Source of the DNA: RGIG5612 sp017511185
Lineage (GTDB): Bacteria > Bacillota > Clostridia > Lachnospirales > Lachnospiraceae
DNA length: 64,000 nucleotides
Direction: 5' to 3'
Assembly: GCA_017511185.1 (NCBI GenBank)
Contig: JAFWLF010000104.1
Coordinates: 74,244 to 138,243 of the forward strand
Below are positions 16,778 through 26,135 of this stretch, piece after piece. The stretch's first letter is position 1. Each line of letters begins with the position of its first letter. A program made the translations under genes and the position numbers. The notes beneath the pieces were generated by a model. The model was not told where the DNA came from. It saw nothing but the letters and a program-made list of their open reading frames with translations, and did not search any database.

Positions 16778-17527
16778 ATGAGAAATAAGATAATTGCCGG
16801 CAACTGGAAAATGAACAAGACCCCGCAGGAAGCAAAAGAGTTGATCAAAGAATTGGCTCCTTTGGTTAATGACAGCGAAGATGATGTCGTTTTCTGCGTT
16901 CCATTTGTAGATATTCCGGCTGCTATCGATGCGCTGAAAGGTACCAATATTGCTGTGGGCGCCCAAAATATGCATTGGGAAGAAAAGGGAGCATATACAG
17001 GCGAAATCTCTGCTGATATGTTATATGAACTTGGAGTGGAATATGTGATCATTGGTCATTCTGAGAGAAGACAGTATTTTGCAGAAACCGATGAAACCGT
17101 TAATAAAAAAATACATGCCGCTTTAGCTCATGAATTGATTCCAATCGTCTGCTGTGGAGAAACTCTGGAACAGCGGGAAAACGGAGAGACTCTGGATCTG
17201 GTTAAAGGTCAGATTGAAAAAGCATTTGAAAATATTTCTGCAGAAGATGCAGAAGGCATCATTATTGCTTATGAGCCAATCTGGGCAATTGGCACCGGGA
17301 AAGTCGCTACAAAAGAGCAGGCTCAGGAAGTCTGTGCTTATATCCGGATGACGATCAATGATCTTTATGGTGCAGAGGTGGCGGATCAGATCCGTATCCA
17401 GTATGGCGGTTCTGTTAATGCTGATAATGCATGTGAATTATTTGCAATGCCGGATATTGACGGCGGATTAGTCGGCGGAGCTTCCTTAAAGAAAGATTTT
17501 GCCGGGATTGTAAATTATAAAAAGTAA
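16778..17527 (+). CDS. tpiA: Triosephosphate isomerase
   Basis: 249-residue TIM-barrel enzyme interconverting dihydroxyacetone phosphate and glyceraldehyde-3-phosphate. It has the substrate lysine in AGNWKMNK, the catalytic histidine in IIGHSERRQ, the catalytic glutamate in IIAYEPIWAIGTG and the phosphate loop IQYGGSVN. Its stop codon shares one base with the ruvA start (TAATG), so ruvA is translationally coupled. Confidence 0.97.
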   Translation: MRNKIIAGNWKMNKTPQEAKELIKELAPLVNDSEDDVVFCVPFVDIPAAIDALKGTNIAVGAQNMHWEEKGAYTGEISADMLYELGVEYVIIGHSERRQYFAETDETVNKKIHAALAHELIPIVCCGETLEQRENGETLDLVKGQIEKAFENISAEDAEGIIIAYEPIWAIGTGKVATKEQAQEVCAYIRMTINDLYGAEVADQIRIQYGGSVNADNACELFAMPDIDGGLVGGASLKKDFAGIVNYKK

Positions 17528-18123
17528 TGATCGGATACATCAAAGGCATTGTTGCCCAAATCAATGATAACCATATTGTTTTAGATAATCATGGCATTGG
17601 CTACATTATCCAAATGCCGTTATCTTCTATGGTTTCCCTGACAGAAGGGGATGAGGTGACAATTTATACTTATATGGCTTTTGGAAAAGAGGATGTCTCC
17701 CTTTGCGGATTTACTTCCGGAAGCGAACTTGAGATGTTCAAAATGCTTCTAAAAGTCAGCGGAATCGGTCCTAAAGATGCTTTAAACATTTTATCCGGGG
17801 TCAGTGTTGATACTTTGAAAATGGCCATTGCTTCCGGTGATGATAAATTGATCGCAGCATCCAAAGGGATTAGTGCGAAAACGGCACAGAAGATCATCGT
17901 GGAGCTTAAGGGCAAAATGAGTAAAGAACTCCTTTCCGTTGGGACGGATGTCCGTAAAGCTGCTTCAAAAGATGATGACCGCGTGAACGAGGCGATCAAT
18001 GCAGTTGTTGCAACCGGATTTGACCGGACCAGCTGTGTCAGGGCACTTGCAAATATACAGATCAGTGATCAGGTGACTGTCGATGAGATCATTGACCTGA
18101 TCTTTGCAAATATTACCTTTTAA
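17527..18123 (+). CDS. ruvA: Holliday junction DNA helicase subunit RuvA
   Basis: 198 residues. It binds four-way junctions and recruits RuvB for branch migration. It has the N-terminal OB-fold start MIGYIKGIVAQI, helix-hairpin-helix segments (LLKVSGIGPKDALNIL, AASKGISAKTAQKIIVELKGK) and a C-terminal RuvB-binding domain (ATGFDRTSCVRAL). It overlaps tpiA by one base and precedes ruvB. No LexA-type box is visible here, so the pair appears to be read from the glycolytic transcript. Confidence 0.96.
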   Translation: MIGYIKGIVAQINDNHIVLDNHGIGYIIQMPLSSMVSLTEGDEVTIYTYMAFGKEDVSLCGFTSGSELEMFKMLLKVSGIGPKDALNILSGVSVDTLKMAIASGDDKLIAASKGISAKTAQKIIVELKGKMSKELLSVGTDVRKAASKDDDRVNEAINAVVATGFDRTSCVRALANIQISDQVTVDEIIDLIFANITF

Positions 18124-18162
18124 CAAAATAATCACATTCAAAAGATACAATCGGAAACTGTT

Positions 18163-19167
18163 ATGGCGAAAGACGCAATCAATACAAATCTGATCATGGA
18201 GGAAAAAGAGGTCGAGAATAATCTCAGACCTCAGGATTTTGATTCCTATATTGGTCAGGAAAAGATCAAAAATAATCTGAAGATCTATATCCAAGCGGCT
18301 AATGAGAGAAATGAGCCGATCGATCATGTTCTTCTTTACGGCCCTCCGGGACTCGGCAAAACAACTTTGGCCGGGATTATTGCTAATTCCATGGGCAGAA
18401 GTATGAAGATTGTTTCCGGTCCTGCCATTGAATATCCGGGTGAGATCCTGGCTATCATAAAACAGCTTCCAAAAGGTGGTGTCCTTTTCGTAGATGAAAT
18501 ACATCGTTTAAGCAAGCCGGTTGAGGAAGCTTTGTATTCTGTGATGGAGGACTTTGCTTTTGATGCTGTGATAGAAAATGGAGAGCAGACCACTGTCCGG
18601 CGTATCTCTGTTGACCGTTTTACTTTGATCGGCGCTACAACAAGAGCTGGTCTGTTATCAGCTCCATTGCGTGACCGTTTTGGTATTATACATAGAATGG
18701 AGTATTACGAACCTGAGGAATTGGCCAAAATCGTTATCAACTCTGCTAAAAAACTAGCTATTGATAAAGTCGATCCATCTGGTGCAATAGAGATTGGAAA
18801 CTGTTCCAGAGGAACACCACGTATCGCAAACCGTATTTTACGCCGTGTCAGAGATTATGCACAGGTGAAAGCTGACGGAAATATTACAAAAGAAGTTGTT
18901 GACGAAACACTTGCTCTTTTAGATATCGATCAAAAGGGTCTGGATCTGACAGACAGAAATATTCTTCTGACGATGATCAGTAAATTCAATGGCGGGCCGG
19001 TCGGGCTGGATACACTTGCTGCTGCTATTGGAGAAGACCCAGGCACGATCGAGGATGTCTATGAACCATATCTTGTAAAATGCGGATTTATCAATCGGAC
19101 GCCGCGTGGTCGTATGGCCACGGATTATGCCTATTCCCATTTAAACATGACCAAGATCGAACCGTGA
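18163..19167 (+). CDS. ruvB: Holliday junction DNA helicase subunit RuvB
   Basis: 334-residue AAA+ motor that drives branch migration with RuvA. Walker A is GPPGLGKTTL, Walker B is VLFVDEIHRL, sensor I is LIGATTRAGLLSAPLRDRFG, and the C-terminal winged helix carries NRTPRGRMAT. The family's N-terminal RPQDFDSYIGQ motif is intact. It lies 39 bases after ruvA; the upstream partner resolvase RecU is encoded elsewhere in this window (60726-61256). Confidence 0.97.
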   Translation: MAKDAINTNLIMEEKEVENNLRPQDFDSYIGQEKIKNNLKIYIQAANERNEPIDHVLLYGPPGLGKTTLAGIIANSMGRSMKIVSGPAIEYPGEILAIIKQLPKGGVLFVDEIHRLSKPVEEALYSVMEDFAFDAVIENGEQTTVRRISVDRFTLIGATTRAGLLSAPLRDRFGIIHRMEYYEPEELAKIVINSAKKLAIDKVDPSGAIEIGNCSRGTPRIANRILRRVRDYAQVKADGNITKEVVDETLALLDIDQKGLDLTDRNILLTMISKFNGGPVGLDTLAAAIGEDPGTIEDVYEPYLVKCGFINRTPRGRMATDYAYSHLNMTKIEP

Positions 19168-19171
19168 TCCT

Positions 19172-20692
19172 ATGACTGAGATCTTATTAACAGGCTCAAA
19201 ATATCTTATCATTATTTTGTTTGCCTATTTTACCTATATATCTTTTCGCGTGCAAAGAGATGCGCCAGAGGAAAAAAAGAAAGGCAGTTATATTCTTCAG
19301 AGAGTGTTTCTGCTTTTGATCCATGCATTGGCTTATCTTTGCATCTGCATAAATATCATCCAAAACCCGGATATCGGGCTGACTATTCCAAAAGTACTTG
19401 GATTCTATGCAGGACAGCTTGTTTATTTAGTGATCATGTCTATTCTGATCCCATCTTTTATTTCCTTGAGTAAAGGCATTAATAATGTCCTGTGTATGTT
19501 TCTTGCTATTGGATTTATTTTTCAGACCAGGCTGGATTTTGATACTTCTGTGCGTCAGTTTTTTATTGTATTATTTGGAACTGCTGCATTTCTGGTGTTT
19601 GTGTTCTTCTGCAAACGAGCAAAATTCTTAAGGAATCTGACGTGGATCTACTGCATCGTTGGTATGGCATTATTACTGCTGGTATTGATCCTGTCCCGTG
19701 TTACTAAAGGTGCAAAACTTGCGATCGATCTGGGGTTCTTTTCCTTCCAGCCAATGGAATTTGTAAAGATCCTGTTTGTCATGTTTGTGGCATCGGCATT
19801 CCATAAAACTAATAATTTAAAAACTGTTATCATCACGGCTGTTGCTGCAGCGATCCATGTTTTAATTGTTGTATTTTGCCGGGATCTGGGGTCAGGACTG
19901 ATCTTAAGTATTATTTATGTTTTAATGCTTTATGTCGCAACAAGGAAAGTCCGATATCTTTTTATCGGAGCAGGAGGTTTTGCAGCCGCTGCCTTTGCTG
20001 CCTATCATTTGTTCAGCCATGTACGCGTACGTGTACAGGTCTGGCTTGATCCTTGGACTGATATCGACAATAAAGGTTATCAGATTGCCCAATCTTTATT
20101 TGCAGTAGGTACCGGAGGATGGCTGGGGTCCGGAATCTTCCGCGGGTCGCCAAATCATATACCGGTCGTTTCAAATGATATGGTATTTTCTGCAATTGCA
20201 GAAGAGATGGGTGCTATTTTTGCTATTCTTCTGATCCTTTTGTGCTTATGTTTTGTCCTGATGATGATGCGGGTAGCTATCCGGGTCAATAATTCATTTT
20301 ATAAACTGCTTGCTTTTGGATTAGGAACTGCTTATGGCGTCCAGGTATTTCTTACGATCGGCGGCGCGATCAAATTTATACCTTTGACAGGTGTGAATCT
20401 CCCGTTTATTTCCAGCGGAGGCAGTTCCATGCTGGCATCGATGGTCTTTATCGGTATTATTCAGGCTCTATATGTCATTTCTGAAGCAGATGTAGAGCAT
20501 GAAAGGGAAATGATCGCCCAGGGTGCAGATCTTGCTGATTTTTCCGGATTTGAGCATATAAAAAGGCAGCCGCATCATCAGCTGAAAACGGAAGAAACCG
20601 TGGATGCAGTAACACATATTCCGGCAGAAGAAAGAATCAAAAAAGTGGATGTGGAGGATAAGATCCGGCATATCGATCCGGAAGATTTTTAA
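19172..20692 (+). CDS. FtsW/RodA/SpoVE-family cell-shape or division protein
   Basis: 506 residues with about ten to twelve membrane segments. Family motifs of SEDS glycosyltransferases are visible: the FQPMEFVKI loop, FCRDLGSGLIL with the conserved Asp, GWLGSGIFRGSPNHIPVVSNDMVFSAIAEEMG, and the C-terminal IPLTGVNLPFISSGGSSM. SEDS proteins polymerise peptidoglycan together with a class B penicillin-binding protein, and such a protein is encoded directly downstream with no gap. A charged cytoplasmic tail of about 75 residues follows the last helix. Whether it serves division, elongation or sporulation cannot be told. Confidence 0.92.
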   Translation: MTEILLTGSKYLIIILFAYFTYISFRVQRDAPEEKKKGSYILQRVFLLLIHALAYLCICINIIQNPDIGLTIPKVLGFYAGQLVYLVIMSILIPSFISLSKGINNVLCMFLAIGFIFQTRLDFDTSVRQFFIVLFGTAAFLVFVFFCKRAKFLRNLTWIYCIVGMALLLLVLILSRVTKGAKLAIDLGFFSFQPMEFVKILFVMFVASAFHKTNNLKTVIITAVAAAIHVLIVVFCRDLGSGLILSIIYVLMLYVATRKVRYLFIGAGGFAAAAFAAYHLFSHVRVRVQVWLDPWTDIDNKGYQIAQSLFAVGTGGWLGSGIFRGSPNHIPVVSNDMVFSAIAEEMGAIFAILLILLCLCFVLMMMRVAIRVNNSFYKLLAFGLGTAYGVQVFLTIGGAIKFIPLTGVNLPFISSGGSSMLASMVFIGIIQALYVISEADVEHEREMIAQGADLADFSGFEHIKRQPHHQLKTEETVDAVTHIPAEERIKKVDVEDKIRHIDPEDF

Positions 20693-22156
20693 ATGAATCC
20701 TAATCGTGAACGAAAAAAAATAAATAAAGTACGCAAAAAGATCAGCCGCGGGCGGGTCATTAATCAGGATATCTTAAAGATATCCGTGTTTTTCTGCGTT
20801 CTGGCTGCTGCTTTGATCGTTTATTTATGTTTTTTCCTGACTTTTGAATCCGGATCCATCATCAATAATACTTACAATAAACGTTCCGAGAGCTTTAAAA
20901 AAGTCATTGAAAGAGGAAGTATTTACAGTTCAGATGGTACGCCTCTAGCTTACAGTGAAAACAGGGATGGGGTAGAAGTCAGAATCTATCCATATGGGAA
21001 TATTTTTGCCCAAGTCGTTGGCTACGAGACGAATGGAGCATTAGGACTGGAAGCATCCTATAACTATTATTTGCTTACTTCTCACACAAATATGTTTGAA
21101 AAGATTGCAAATGAGTTTAAAGGGCAGAAAAATCCAGGTGATTCCATCCATACATCTCTTGACCGTGATCTGCAGACGTATATCAGTGATCTATTAGAGG
21201 GACAGAAAGCATCCGCTATTTGTATTGACCCGAAAACCGGACAGATCAAAGCGACTGTCTCAAAGCCTGATTTTGATCCGAATGATATCCAGTATATCTG
21301 GGATGATATTATTTCTGATGAAGAAAATTCTCCTTTAGTTAACCGCGCAACGCAGGGCAGTTATACACCGGGTTCTACTTTCAAGATTTTCACTTTATTA
21401 GAATATATGCGCGAACACCCGGATTATGATAACTACTATTATAATTGCGAGGGCGTTTTAGAAGGAGATGGCTATTCTATGAGCTGTATAGACCAAACTG
21501 CTCACGGAGGAGAGACTCTGGAAGATGCTTTCGCCTGGTCTTGTAATCTGGCATTTGCCGATATCGGACTGAAGCTGGATATTGATCAATTTATAGCTTC
21601 AAATTCGAACCTTTTATTCAATCGTGATCTGAATGTAGATATTGCAAGCAATAAAGCGACCTTTTCCCTTCAGAAAACTGACTCTGATTTTATGAAGATG
21701 CAGACAGCGTTCGGACAGGGCAAAACACTGACTAATCCACTGCATTTATCGCTTGTCATGTGTGCTTTCGCAAATGAGGGAGTTTTGATGCGGCCACATT
21801 ATGTCACTAAGATCACAAGCCCTTCCGGTTCTGTTGTAAAAACATTTAAAGATAAAGAAGAAGAGCGTCTGTGCAGCAGTTCTGAAGCTGAGGCTATGAA
21901 CCGCTATCTGCGTTCTGTTGTGACAGAAGGAACCGCATTCTGTATGGCATACGAAGATTATACAGCCTATGGTAAGACAGGCACGGCTGAAACGAAAAGT
22001 GATAAAGAACAAAACATTGACCTGTCCTTCTTTGTTGGATTTGCAGAAAAAGATGGACAAAAACTGGTTATTTGTGTCAATATTGAAGACACGACAAGAA
22101 CATGGATGAGCGCTGTGGATTTCGCTCATGAGATATTTAATTATTACTTTTATTAG
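20693..22156 (+). CDS. Class B penicillin-binding protein (transpeptidase)
   Basis: 487 residues with one N-terminal membrane anchor (about 27-51) and an extracytoplasmic transpeptidase domain. Catalytic motifs are S228-TFK, S283-CN and K428-TG. The region before the catalytic domain is short, so it is a compact PbpA-like protein. It starts at the base after the preceding SEDS gene stops, so the two very likely form a polymerase and cross-linking pair. No convincing terminator follows; there is only a weak 7-bp hairpin at 22164-22181. Confidence 0.93.
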   Translation: MNPNRERKKINKVRKKISRGRVINQDILKISVFFCVLAAALIVYLCFFLTFESGSIINNTYNKRSESFKKVIERGSIYSSDGTPLAYSENRDGVEVRIYPYGNIFAQVVGYETNGALGLEASYNYYLLTSHTNMFEKIANEFKGQKNPGDSIHTSLDRDLQTYISDLLEGQKASAICIDPKTGQIKATVSKPDFDPNDIQYIWDDIISDEENSPLVNRATQGSYTPGSTFKIFTLLEYMREHPDYDNYYYNCEGVLEGDGYSMSCIDQTAHGGETLEDAFAWSCNLAFADIGLKLDIDQFIASNSNLLFNRDLNVDIASNKATFSLQKTDSDFMKMQTAFGQGKTLTNPLHLSLVMCAFANEGVLMRPHYVTKITSPSGSVVKTFKDKEEERLCSSSEAEAMNRYLRSVVTEGTAFCMAYEDYTAYGKTGTAETKSDKEQNIDLSFFVGFAEKDGQKLVICVNIEDTTRTWMSAVDFAHEIFNYYFY

Positions 22157-22303
22157 TAATGTAAGAACTCATTCGAGTTCTCTTGATCCGCTCAAAGCCG
22201 TGGGGCTCCCTCACCCTTCGGGCGGGGGATGAGATATATAATTGCCAATTGTCCGCAGAGATATGGCAATGGATATAAATTTTTTAAACAGAGGTAGAGC
22301 TTT
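22157..22303. other. Structured intergenic region between the PBP gene and yicC
   Basis: It holds three small hairpins: AGAACTC/GAGTTCT (22164-22181), a GC-rich one around CTCACCCTTCGGGCGGGGGA (22212-22231), and ATTGCCA/TGGCAAT (22241-22270). None ends in a T-run. No ORF is credible. It may be a degenerate palindromic repeat like those upstream of gap and gmk. Confidence 0.4.
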
Positions 22304-23182
22304 ATGATTTACAGTATGACAGGGTTCGGCAGAGCAGAGCTCTCTGAATCTGACAAGAAGTTTACAGTTGAGATCAAATCCGTTAATCACAAATACTTTG
22401 ATCTGAATATCCGGATGCCGCGTAAATTTAATCTTTTTGAAAGCAATATCCGGAATCTCTTAAAAGAATATGCTTCACGCGGAAAGATCGATCTTTATAT
22501 CTCTTATGAGGATCTTTCGGAAAGTGGAACGAGTCTGAAATACAACAAAGCTTTAGCACAGGAATATTATCATTTCTATAAACAGATCCAGGAAGATTTT
22601 AATATTGATGATGACATCCGGACGTCTACCATTGCCAGATCTACGGATGTTCTGGTTCTGGAAGAGCAGGAGATCAATGAAGAAGAAATGTGGTCCCTGC
22701 TGGAACGTCCGCTGAAAGAAGCTTTTTCGGCCTTTCGTTCTGCAAGAGAAAAAGAGGGAGACGCATTAAAACAGAACATTCTTGGCAAGCTGGATGAAAT
22801 GCAGGGACATGCAACGTTCATAGAAGAACGTCTTCCGCAGATCATTTCAGAATACCGTGAAAAACTAACGGAACGTGTAAAAGAACTTCTGGAGAACAGC
22901 CAGATTGATGAAGGCAGAATCGCTGCAGAAGTTACCATGTATGCAGATAAAATCGCGATAGATGAAGAACTTGTCCGTCTTTCTACACATATCCGCCATA
23001 TGAAAGATATTCTTGAGAAAGGCGGAGAAAGCGGCAGAAACCTGGATTTTATCGCCCAGGAAATGAATCGGGAGTCCAATACGATCCTTTCCAAATCTAA
23101 CGATATCGATATTACTAACCGGGGCATCGAGCTCAAGACCTGCATCGAAAAGATCAGGGAGCAGGTGCAAAATATAGAATAA
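22304..23182 (+). CDS. yicC: YicC-family endoribonuclease-like protein
   Basis: 292 residues with the family N-terminus MIYSMTGFGRAE and the C-terminal block LDFIAQEMNRESNTILSKSND followed by a long helical tail. YicC/YloC proteins are reported as RNases acting on small RNAs or mRNA. In Firmicutes the gene normally precedes remA, gmk and rpoZ. Here gmk and rpoZ follow but remA is replaced by a repeat-filled gap. Start ATG 22304 has an AGAGGTAG site. Confidence 0.9.
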   Translation: MIYSMTGFGRAELSESDKKFTVEIKSVNHKYFDLNIRMPRKFNLFESNIRNLLKEYASRGKIDLYISYEDLSESGTSLKYNKALAQEYYHFYKQIQEDFNIDDDIRTSTIARSTDVLVLEEQEINEEEMWSLLERPLKEAFSAFRSAREKEGDALKQNILGKLDEMQGHATFIEERLPQIISEYREKLTERVKELLENSQIDEGRIAAEVTMYADKIAIDEELVRLSTHIRHMKDILEKGGESGRNLDFIAQEMNRESNTILSKSNDIDITNRGIELKTCIEKIREQVQNIE

Positions 23183-23190
23183 TTATTATC

Positions 23191-23262
23191 AGCTATGTCA
23201 CACATATCCCCTGCGCTCAGGATGCTTCGCATATTCGCTCGGGAATATGTGTGACCATAGCT
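23191..23262. repeat. Hairpin repeat, copy 1 of 3
   Basis: Outer arms AGCTATG-T-CACACATAT and ATATGTGTGACCATAGCT are complementary. The core TGCGCTCAGGATGCTTCGCA then TATTCGCTCGGGAATATG is shared with the two copies that follow. Confidence 0.75.
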
Positions 23263-23285
23263 CATTCAATCATTCATATTTTACA

Positions 23286-23343
23286 GATATCACTGCGCTC
23301 AGGATGCTTCGCATATTCGCTCGAGAATATATATGACCATAGC
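23286..23343. repeat. Hairpin repeat, copy 2 of 3
   Basis: Repeats the core of copy 1 exactly for about 30 bases (TGCGCTCAGGATGCTTCGCA and TATTCGCTCG), then diverges to AGAATATATATGACCATAG. The left arm is shortened to GATATCAC. Confidence 0.75.
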
Positions 23344-23365
23344 CGAAAAATAAACATATAATAAA

Positions 23366-23425
23366 TATATTCTATGTTCTGGCCATGCTTAGCATATTCG
23401 CTCGGGAATATGTGTGACCATAGCT
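23366..23425. repeat. Hairpin repeat, copy 3 of 3
   Basis: The left part has diverged (ATATTCTATGTTCTGGCCAT), but the right part GCATATTCGCTCGGGAATAT then GTGTGACCATAGCT is identical to copy 1. It ends 26 bases before the gmk start. Confidence 0.7.
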
Positions 23426-23450
23426 GAAATAATCTAAATAAGGAGAAACA

Positions 23451-24020
23451 ATGGATAAAGGTGTACTGGTCGTTGTGTCCGGGCTTTCCGGTGCCGGTAA
23501 AGGAACCATATGTAAAAGATTGCTGGAGAAATATCCTGATTATGTTCTTTCTGTATCGGCAACCAGCCGTAAACCACGGGAAGGGGAAGAACACGGACGG
23601 GAATACTTCTTCATTACGAAAGAAGAGTTTGAAGACCGGATCAATCAGGGAAAACTGCTGGAATTTGCTCAGTATGTTGGAAATTACTACGGCACGCCAA
23701 AGGACTGGGTCGAAGAGCAATTGAATGCCGGGAAAGATATTGTTCTGGAAATTGAACTGCAGGGTGCTTTTCAAGTACGTAAAAAGATCCCGGAAGCTGT
23801 TTTGATCTTTGTTCTGCCTCCGGATATGGAAGAATTAAAACGCCGTCTGGTCAATCGTGGAACAGAAACAATGGAAGAAATTGACAGGCGAATTCAAAGG
23901 GCCATGGAGGAAATGGAATTTGTTCCGGAATACGATTATGTGATCATCAATGAAGATGTTGAAAAATCTGTTGACATGTTGCATAATATAGTTCGTTCTG
24001 AAAAAAACAAAGGAGAGTGA
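23451..24020 (+). CDS. gmk: Guanylate kinase
   Basis: 189 residues. It phosphorylates GMP to GDP with ATP. The P-loop is SGLSGAGKGTI (P-loop start near residue 10), followed by the GMP-binding SATSRKPREGEEHGREYFF and the RRLVNRGTET lid region. ATG 23451 has an AAGGAG site. rpoZ follows 4 bases later, the usual order. Confidence 0.97.
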   Translation: MDKGVLVVVSGLSGAGKGTICKRLLEKYPDYVLSVSATSRKPREGEEHGREYFFITKEEFEDRINQGKLLEFAQYVGNYYGTPKDWVEEQLNAGKDIVLEIELQGAFQVRKKIPEAVLIFVLPPDMEELKRRLVNRGTETMEEIDRRIQRAMEEMEFVPEYDYVIINEDVEKSVDMLHNIVRSEKNKGE

Positions 24021-24024
24021 AAAC

Positions 24025-24267
24025 ATGTTACATCCGTCTTACACTGATTTAATGGATGCTTTAAACAGCGAAGTGGAAAATGGAGAACAGCCGGTTGTCC
24101 AGAGCAGATATTCTATCGTAATGGCTGCTTCCAAACGGGCTCGTCAACTGGTTGATGGTGCCGAGGCTCTGGTGGATGATCCTTCCGCTAAACCGTTATC
24201 AACGGCAATTGAAGAGATTTATTCTCAGAAAGTACGTATTTTAAATAATGACGATGAGGAAGAATAA
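24025..24267 (+). CDS. rpoZ: RNA polymerase omega subunit
   Basis: 80 residues. The family core SRYSIVMAASKRARQLVDG and the following PLSTAIEEIYSQKVRI match omega, which promotes assembly of RNA polymerase around the beta-prime subunit. It is linked to gmk as in most Firmicutes and overlaps the start of rimO by 20 bases. Confidence 0.92.
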   Translation: MLHPSYTDLMDALNSEVENGEQPVVQSRYSIVMAASKRARQLVDGAEALVDDPSAKPLSTAIEEIYSQKVRILNNDDEEE

Positions 24268-25579
24268 ACTTTTCCTGATATCACTTGGATGTGATAAGAA
24301 TAGAGTTGATTCTGAAAGAATGCTGGGGTTTCTTGAAGACGCCGGCTTTTCTTTTACTGATGATGAATATGAGGCAGACGTGATCCTGGTCAATACCTGC
24401 TGTTTTATTGATGATGCAAAGACAGAATCGATTGAAACCATTCTGGAAATGGCTGCGATGAAAACAGAAGGAAACTGCAAAAAGCTGGTTGTATCAGGAT
24501 GTCTGCCGGAACGCTATAAAGATGAATTGATCAAAGAACTTCCGGAAGTAGATGCCTATATTGGAACAAAAGATCTGTCAGCAATTGTTTCTGCATGTAG
24601 TCTTCAGGAAGAAGAAACAGTCACACCAGATCTGTTCGGGAGACGGATCATTACGACCCCTGGTCATTATGAGTTTTTGAAAATTGCAGAAGGTTGCAAT
24701 AAATACTGTACCTATTGTATTATTCCCTATATCCGAGGGAAATATACCAGTTATCCAATGGAAAACCTGCTGCAGGAAGCCGAATCACTGGCAGCGCAAG
24801 GTGTGAAAGAACTCATCATTGTGGCACAGGAAACATCTATTTACGGAAAGGACCTTTATGGAAAAGAGATGCTTCCGGAATTGCTGCAAAAATTGTGCCG
24901 GATCGATGGTATTGAATGGATCCGCCTGCTGTATTGTTATCCGGAGGATATTACAGAAGAATTCCTGCAGGTCATGGCAAATGAGGAAAAAATCTGTCAT
25001 TACATAGACATGCCAATCCAGCATGCTTCAGATCGGATCCTTAAGAAAATGGGGAGAAAAACAGACCGTGCTTCCATTCTTTCGACGATCAAGCGAGTTC
25101 GCGAGATCATGCCGGATGCGGCTCTGCGTACTTCTTTGATCACAGGATTCCCATCTGAATCGGAGGAAGACCATCAGCTTTTAATGTCCTTTGTTAAAGA
25201 GTCCAGATTTGACCATTTGGGAGTCTTTACTTATTCCCAGGAAGAAGGTACCCCTGCGGCAAAAATGCCGGATCAGATCGATGAAGCGCTTAAGGAACAA
25301 AGAAGAGATGACCTGATGCGTCTGCAGGAACAAATATCCCTTGAACTCATGAATCAAAAGATTGGAAGAGAATTACAGGTCCTAATTGACGGATATCTTC
25401 CGGAAGAAGATGTATATATTGGAAGAACCAGGATGGATGCACCAGATGTGGACGGGTTCTTTTATGTAAAAACGGAGGAGACCCTTAATAGCGGAGACCT
25501 GATCATTGCTCGTGTACAGACAGCCAATGCGTATGACCTTTACGGGGAGATGATAAAACGATATGAATCTGCCGAATAA
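24248..25579 (+). CDS. rimO: Ribosomal protein S12 methylthiotransferase RimO
   Basis: 443-residue radical-SAM methylthiotransferase that modifies an aspartate of ribosomal protein S12. The N-terminal cluster domain starts LFLISLGCDKNRVDSE, with further cysteines in NTCCFIDDAK and SGCLPERY. The radical-SAM CxxxCxxC is GCNKYCTYC, and a C-terminal TRAM domain is present. LGCDKN distinguishes it from MiaB, encoded separately at 34999. Two ATGs (24248 and 24254) are possible; both lie inside rpoZ, suggesting coupling. Confidence 0.93.
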   Translation: MTMRKNKLFLISLGCDKNRVDSERMLGFLEDAGFSFTDDEYEADVILVNTCCFIDDAKTESIETILEMAAMKTEGNCKKLVVSGCLPERYKDELIKELPEVDAYIGTKDLSAIVSACSLQEEETVTPDLFGRRIITTPGHYEFLKIAEGCNKYCTYCIIPYIRGKYTSYPMENLLQEAESLAAQGVKELIIVAQETSIYGKDLYGKEMLPELLQKLCRIDGIEWIRLLYCYPEDITEEFLQVMANEEKICHYIDMPIQHASDRILKKMGRKTDRASILSTIKRVREIMPDAALRTSLITGFPSESEEDHQLLMSFVKESRFDHLGVFTYSQEEGTPAAKMPDQIDEALKEQRRDDLMRLQEQISLELMNQKIGRELQVLIDGYLPEEDVYIGRTRMDAPDVDGFFYVKTEETLNSGDLIIARVQTANAYDLYGEMIKRYESAE

Positions 25580-26135
25580 ACTTACCATTTTAAGATTAAT
25601 ATTTATCCCGTTTTATGTTTTCTTTCTTATGACGGATTTCTTTTCCTTCAGCAGTCATATTGCTATGGTTATTTTTATTCTGGCATCAATTACAGATACG
25701 CTGGATGGAAAGATAGCGAGAAAATACAATTTGGTCACAGATTTTGGAAAATTTGCTGATCCGCTGGCTGATAAGATCCTTGTCGTGTCCGGTATGGTTT
25801 GTTTTGTCGCACTTGGCAGGCTTCCTGTCTGGATCTGCATCATCATCCTTGCCAGAGAATTTGCTATCAGTGGTTTCCGTCTGGTCGTTGCTGCAAACGG
25901 CACAGTATTAGCTGCCAGTATGTGGGGGAAATTTAAGACAACCTTTCAGATGATCATGCTGATCATGATGTCCTTTGACCTGGAAAGGCTTGTTGCAGAA
26001 AAAGGTTTCCCGCCTGTCATCTGGAATGTCTATCATATCGTCACGATCGTCGTAATGTATATCGCACTGGCATTGACCATCATATCCATGATCGACTATT
26101 TCTATAAAAACAGGAAAGGATTTCAAGTGAAATGA
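25563..26135 (+). CDS. pgsA: CDP-diacylglycerol-glycerol-3-phosphate 3-phosphatidyltransferase
   Basis: 190-residue integral membrane enzyme making phosphatidylglycerophosphate, the committed step to phosphatidylglycerol. The CDP-alcohol phosphatidyltransferase signature D-x2-DG-x2-AR-x8-G-x3-D-x3-D is seen as TDTLDGKIARKYNLVTDFGK followed by FADPLAD. Four or five hydrophobic segments are present. It overlaps rimO by 17 bases and cinA by 4 bases. Confidence 0.95.
   Translation: MNLPNKLTILRLIFIPFYVFFLMTDFFSFSSHIAMVIFILASITDTLDGKIARKYNLVTDFGKFADPLADKILVVSGMVCFVALGRLPVWICIIILAREFAISGFRLVVAANGTVLAASMWGKFKTTFQMIMLIMMSFDLERLVAEKGFPPVIWNVYHIVTIVVMYIALALTIISMIDYFYKNRKGFQVK

Noticed and set aside
22212..22231. 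GC-rich hairpin after the PBP gene as a terminator
   Set aside because: No T-run follows, so I kept it only as part of a structured intergenic region.
22576..23265. A 229-codon ORF opposite yicC
   Set aside because: The yicC protein on the plus strand has clear family signatures and the opposite frame has serine/arginine-rich composition typical of a shadow frame.
23191..23425. Three regularly spaced repeats could be a small CRISPR array
   Set aside because: The repeats are hairpins of 60-70 bases with diverged left arms, the spacers are few and AT-rich, and no cas gene is nearby.
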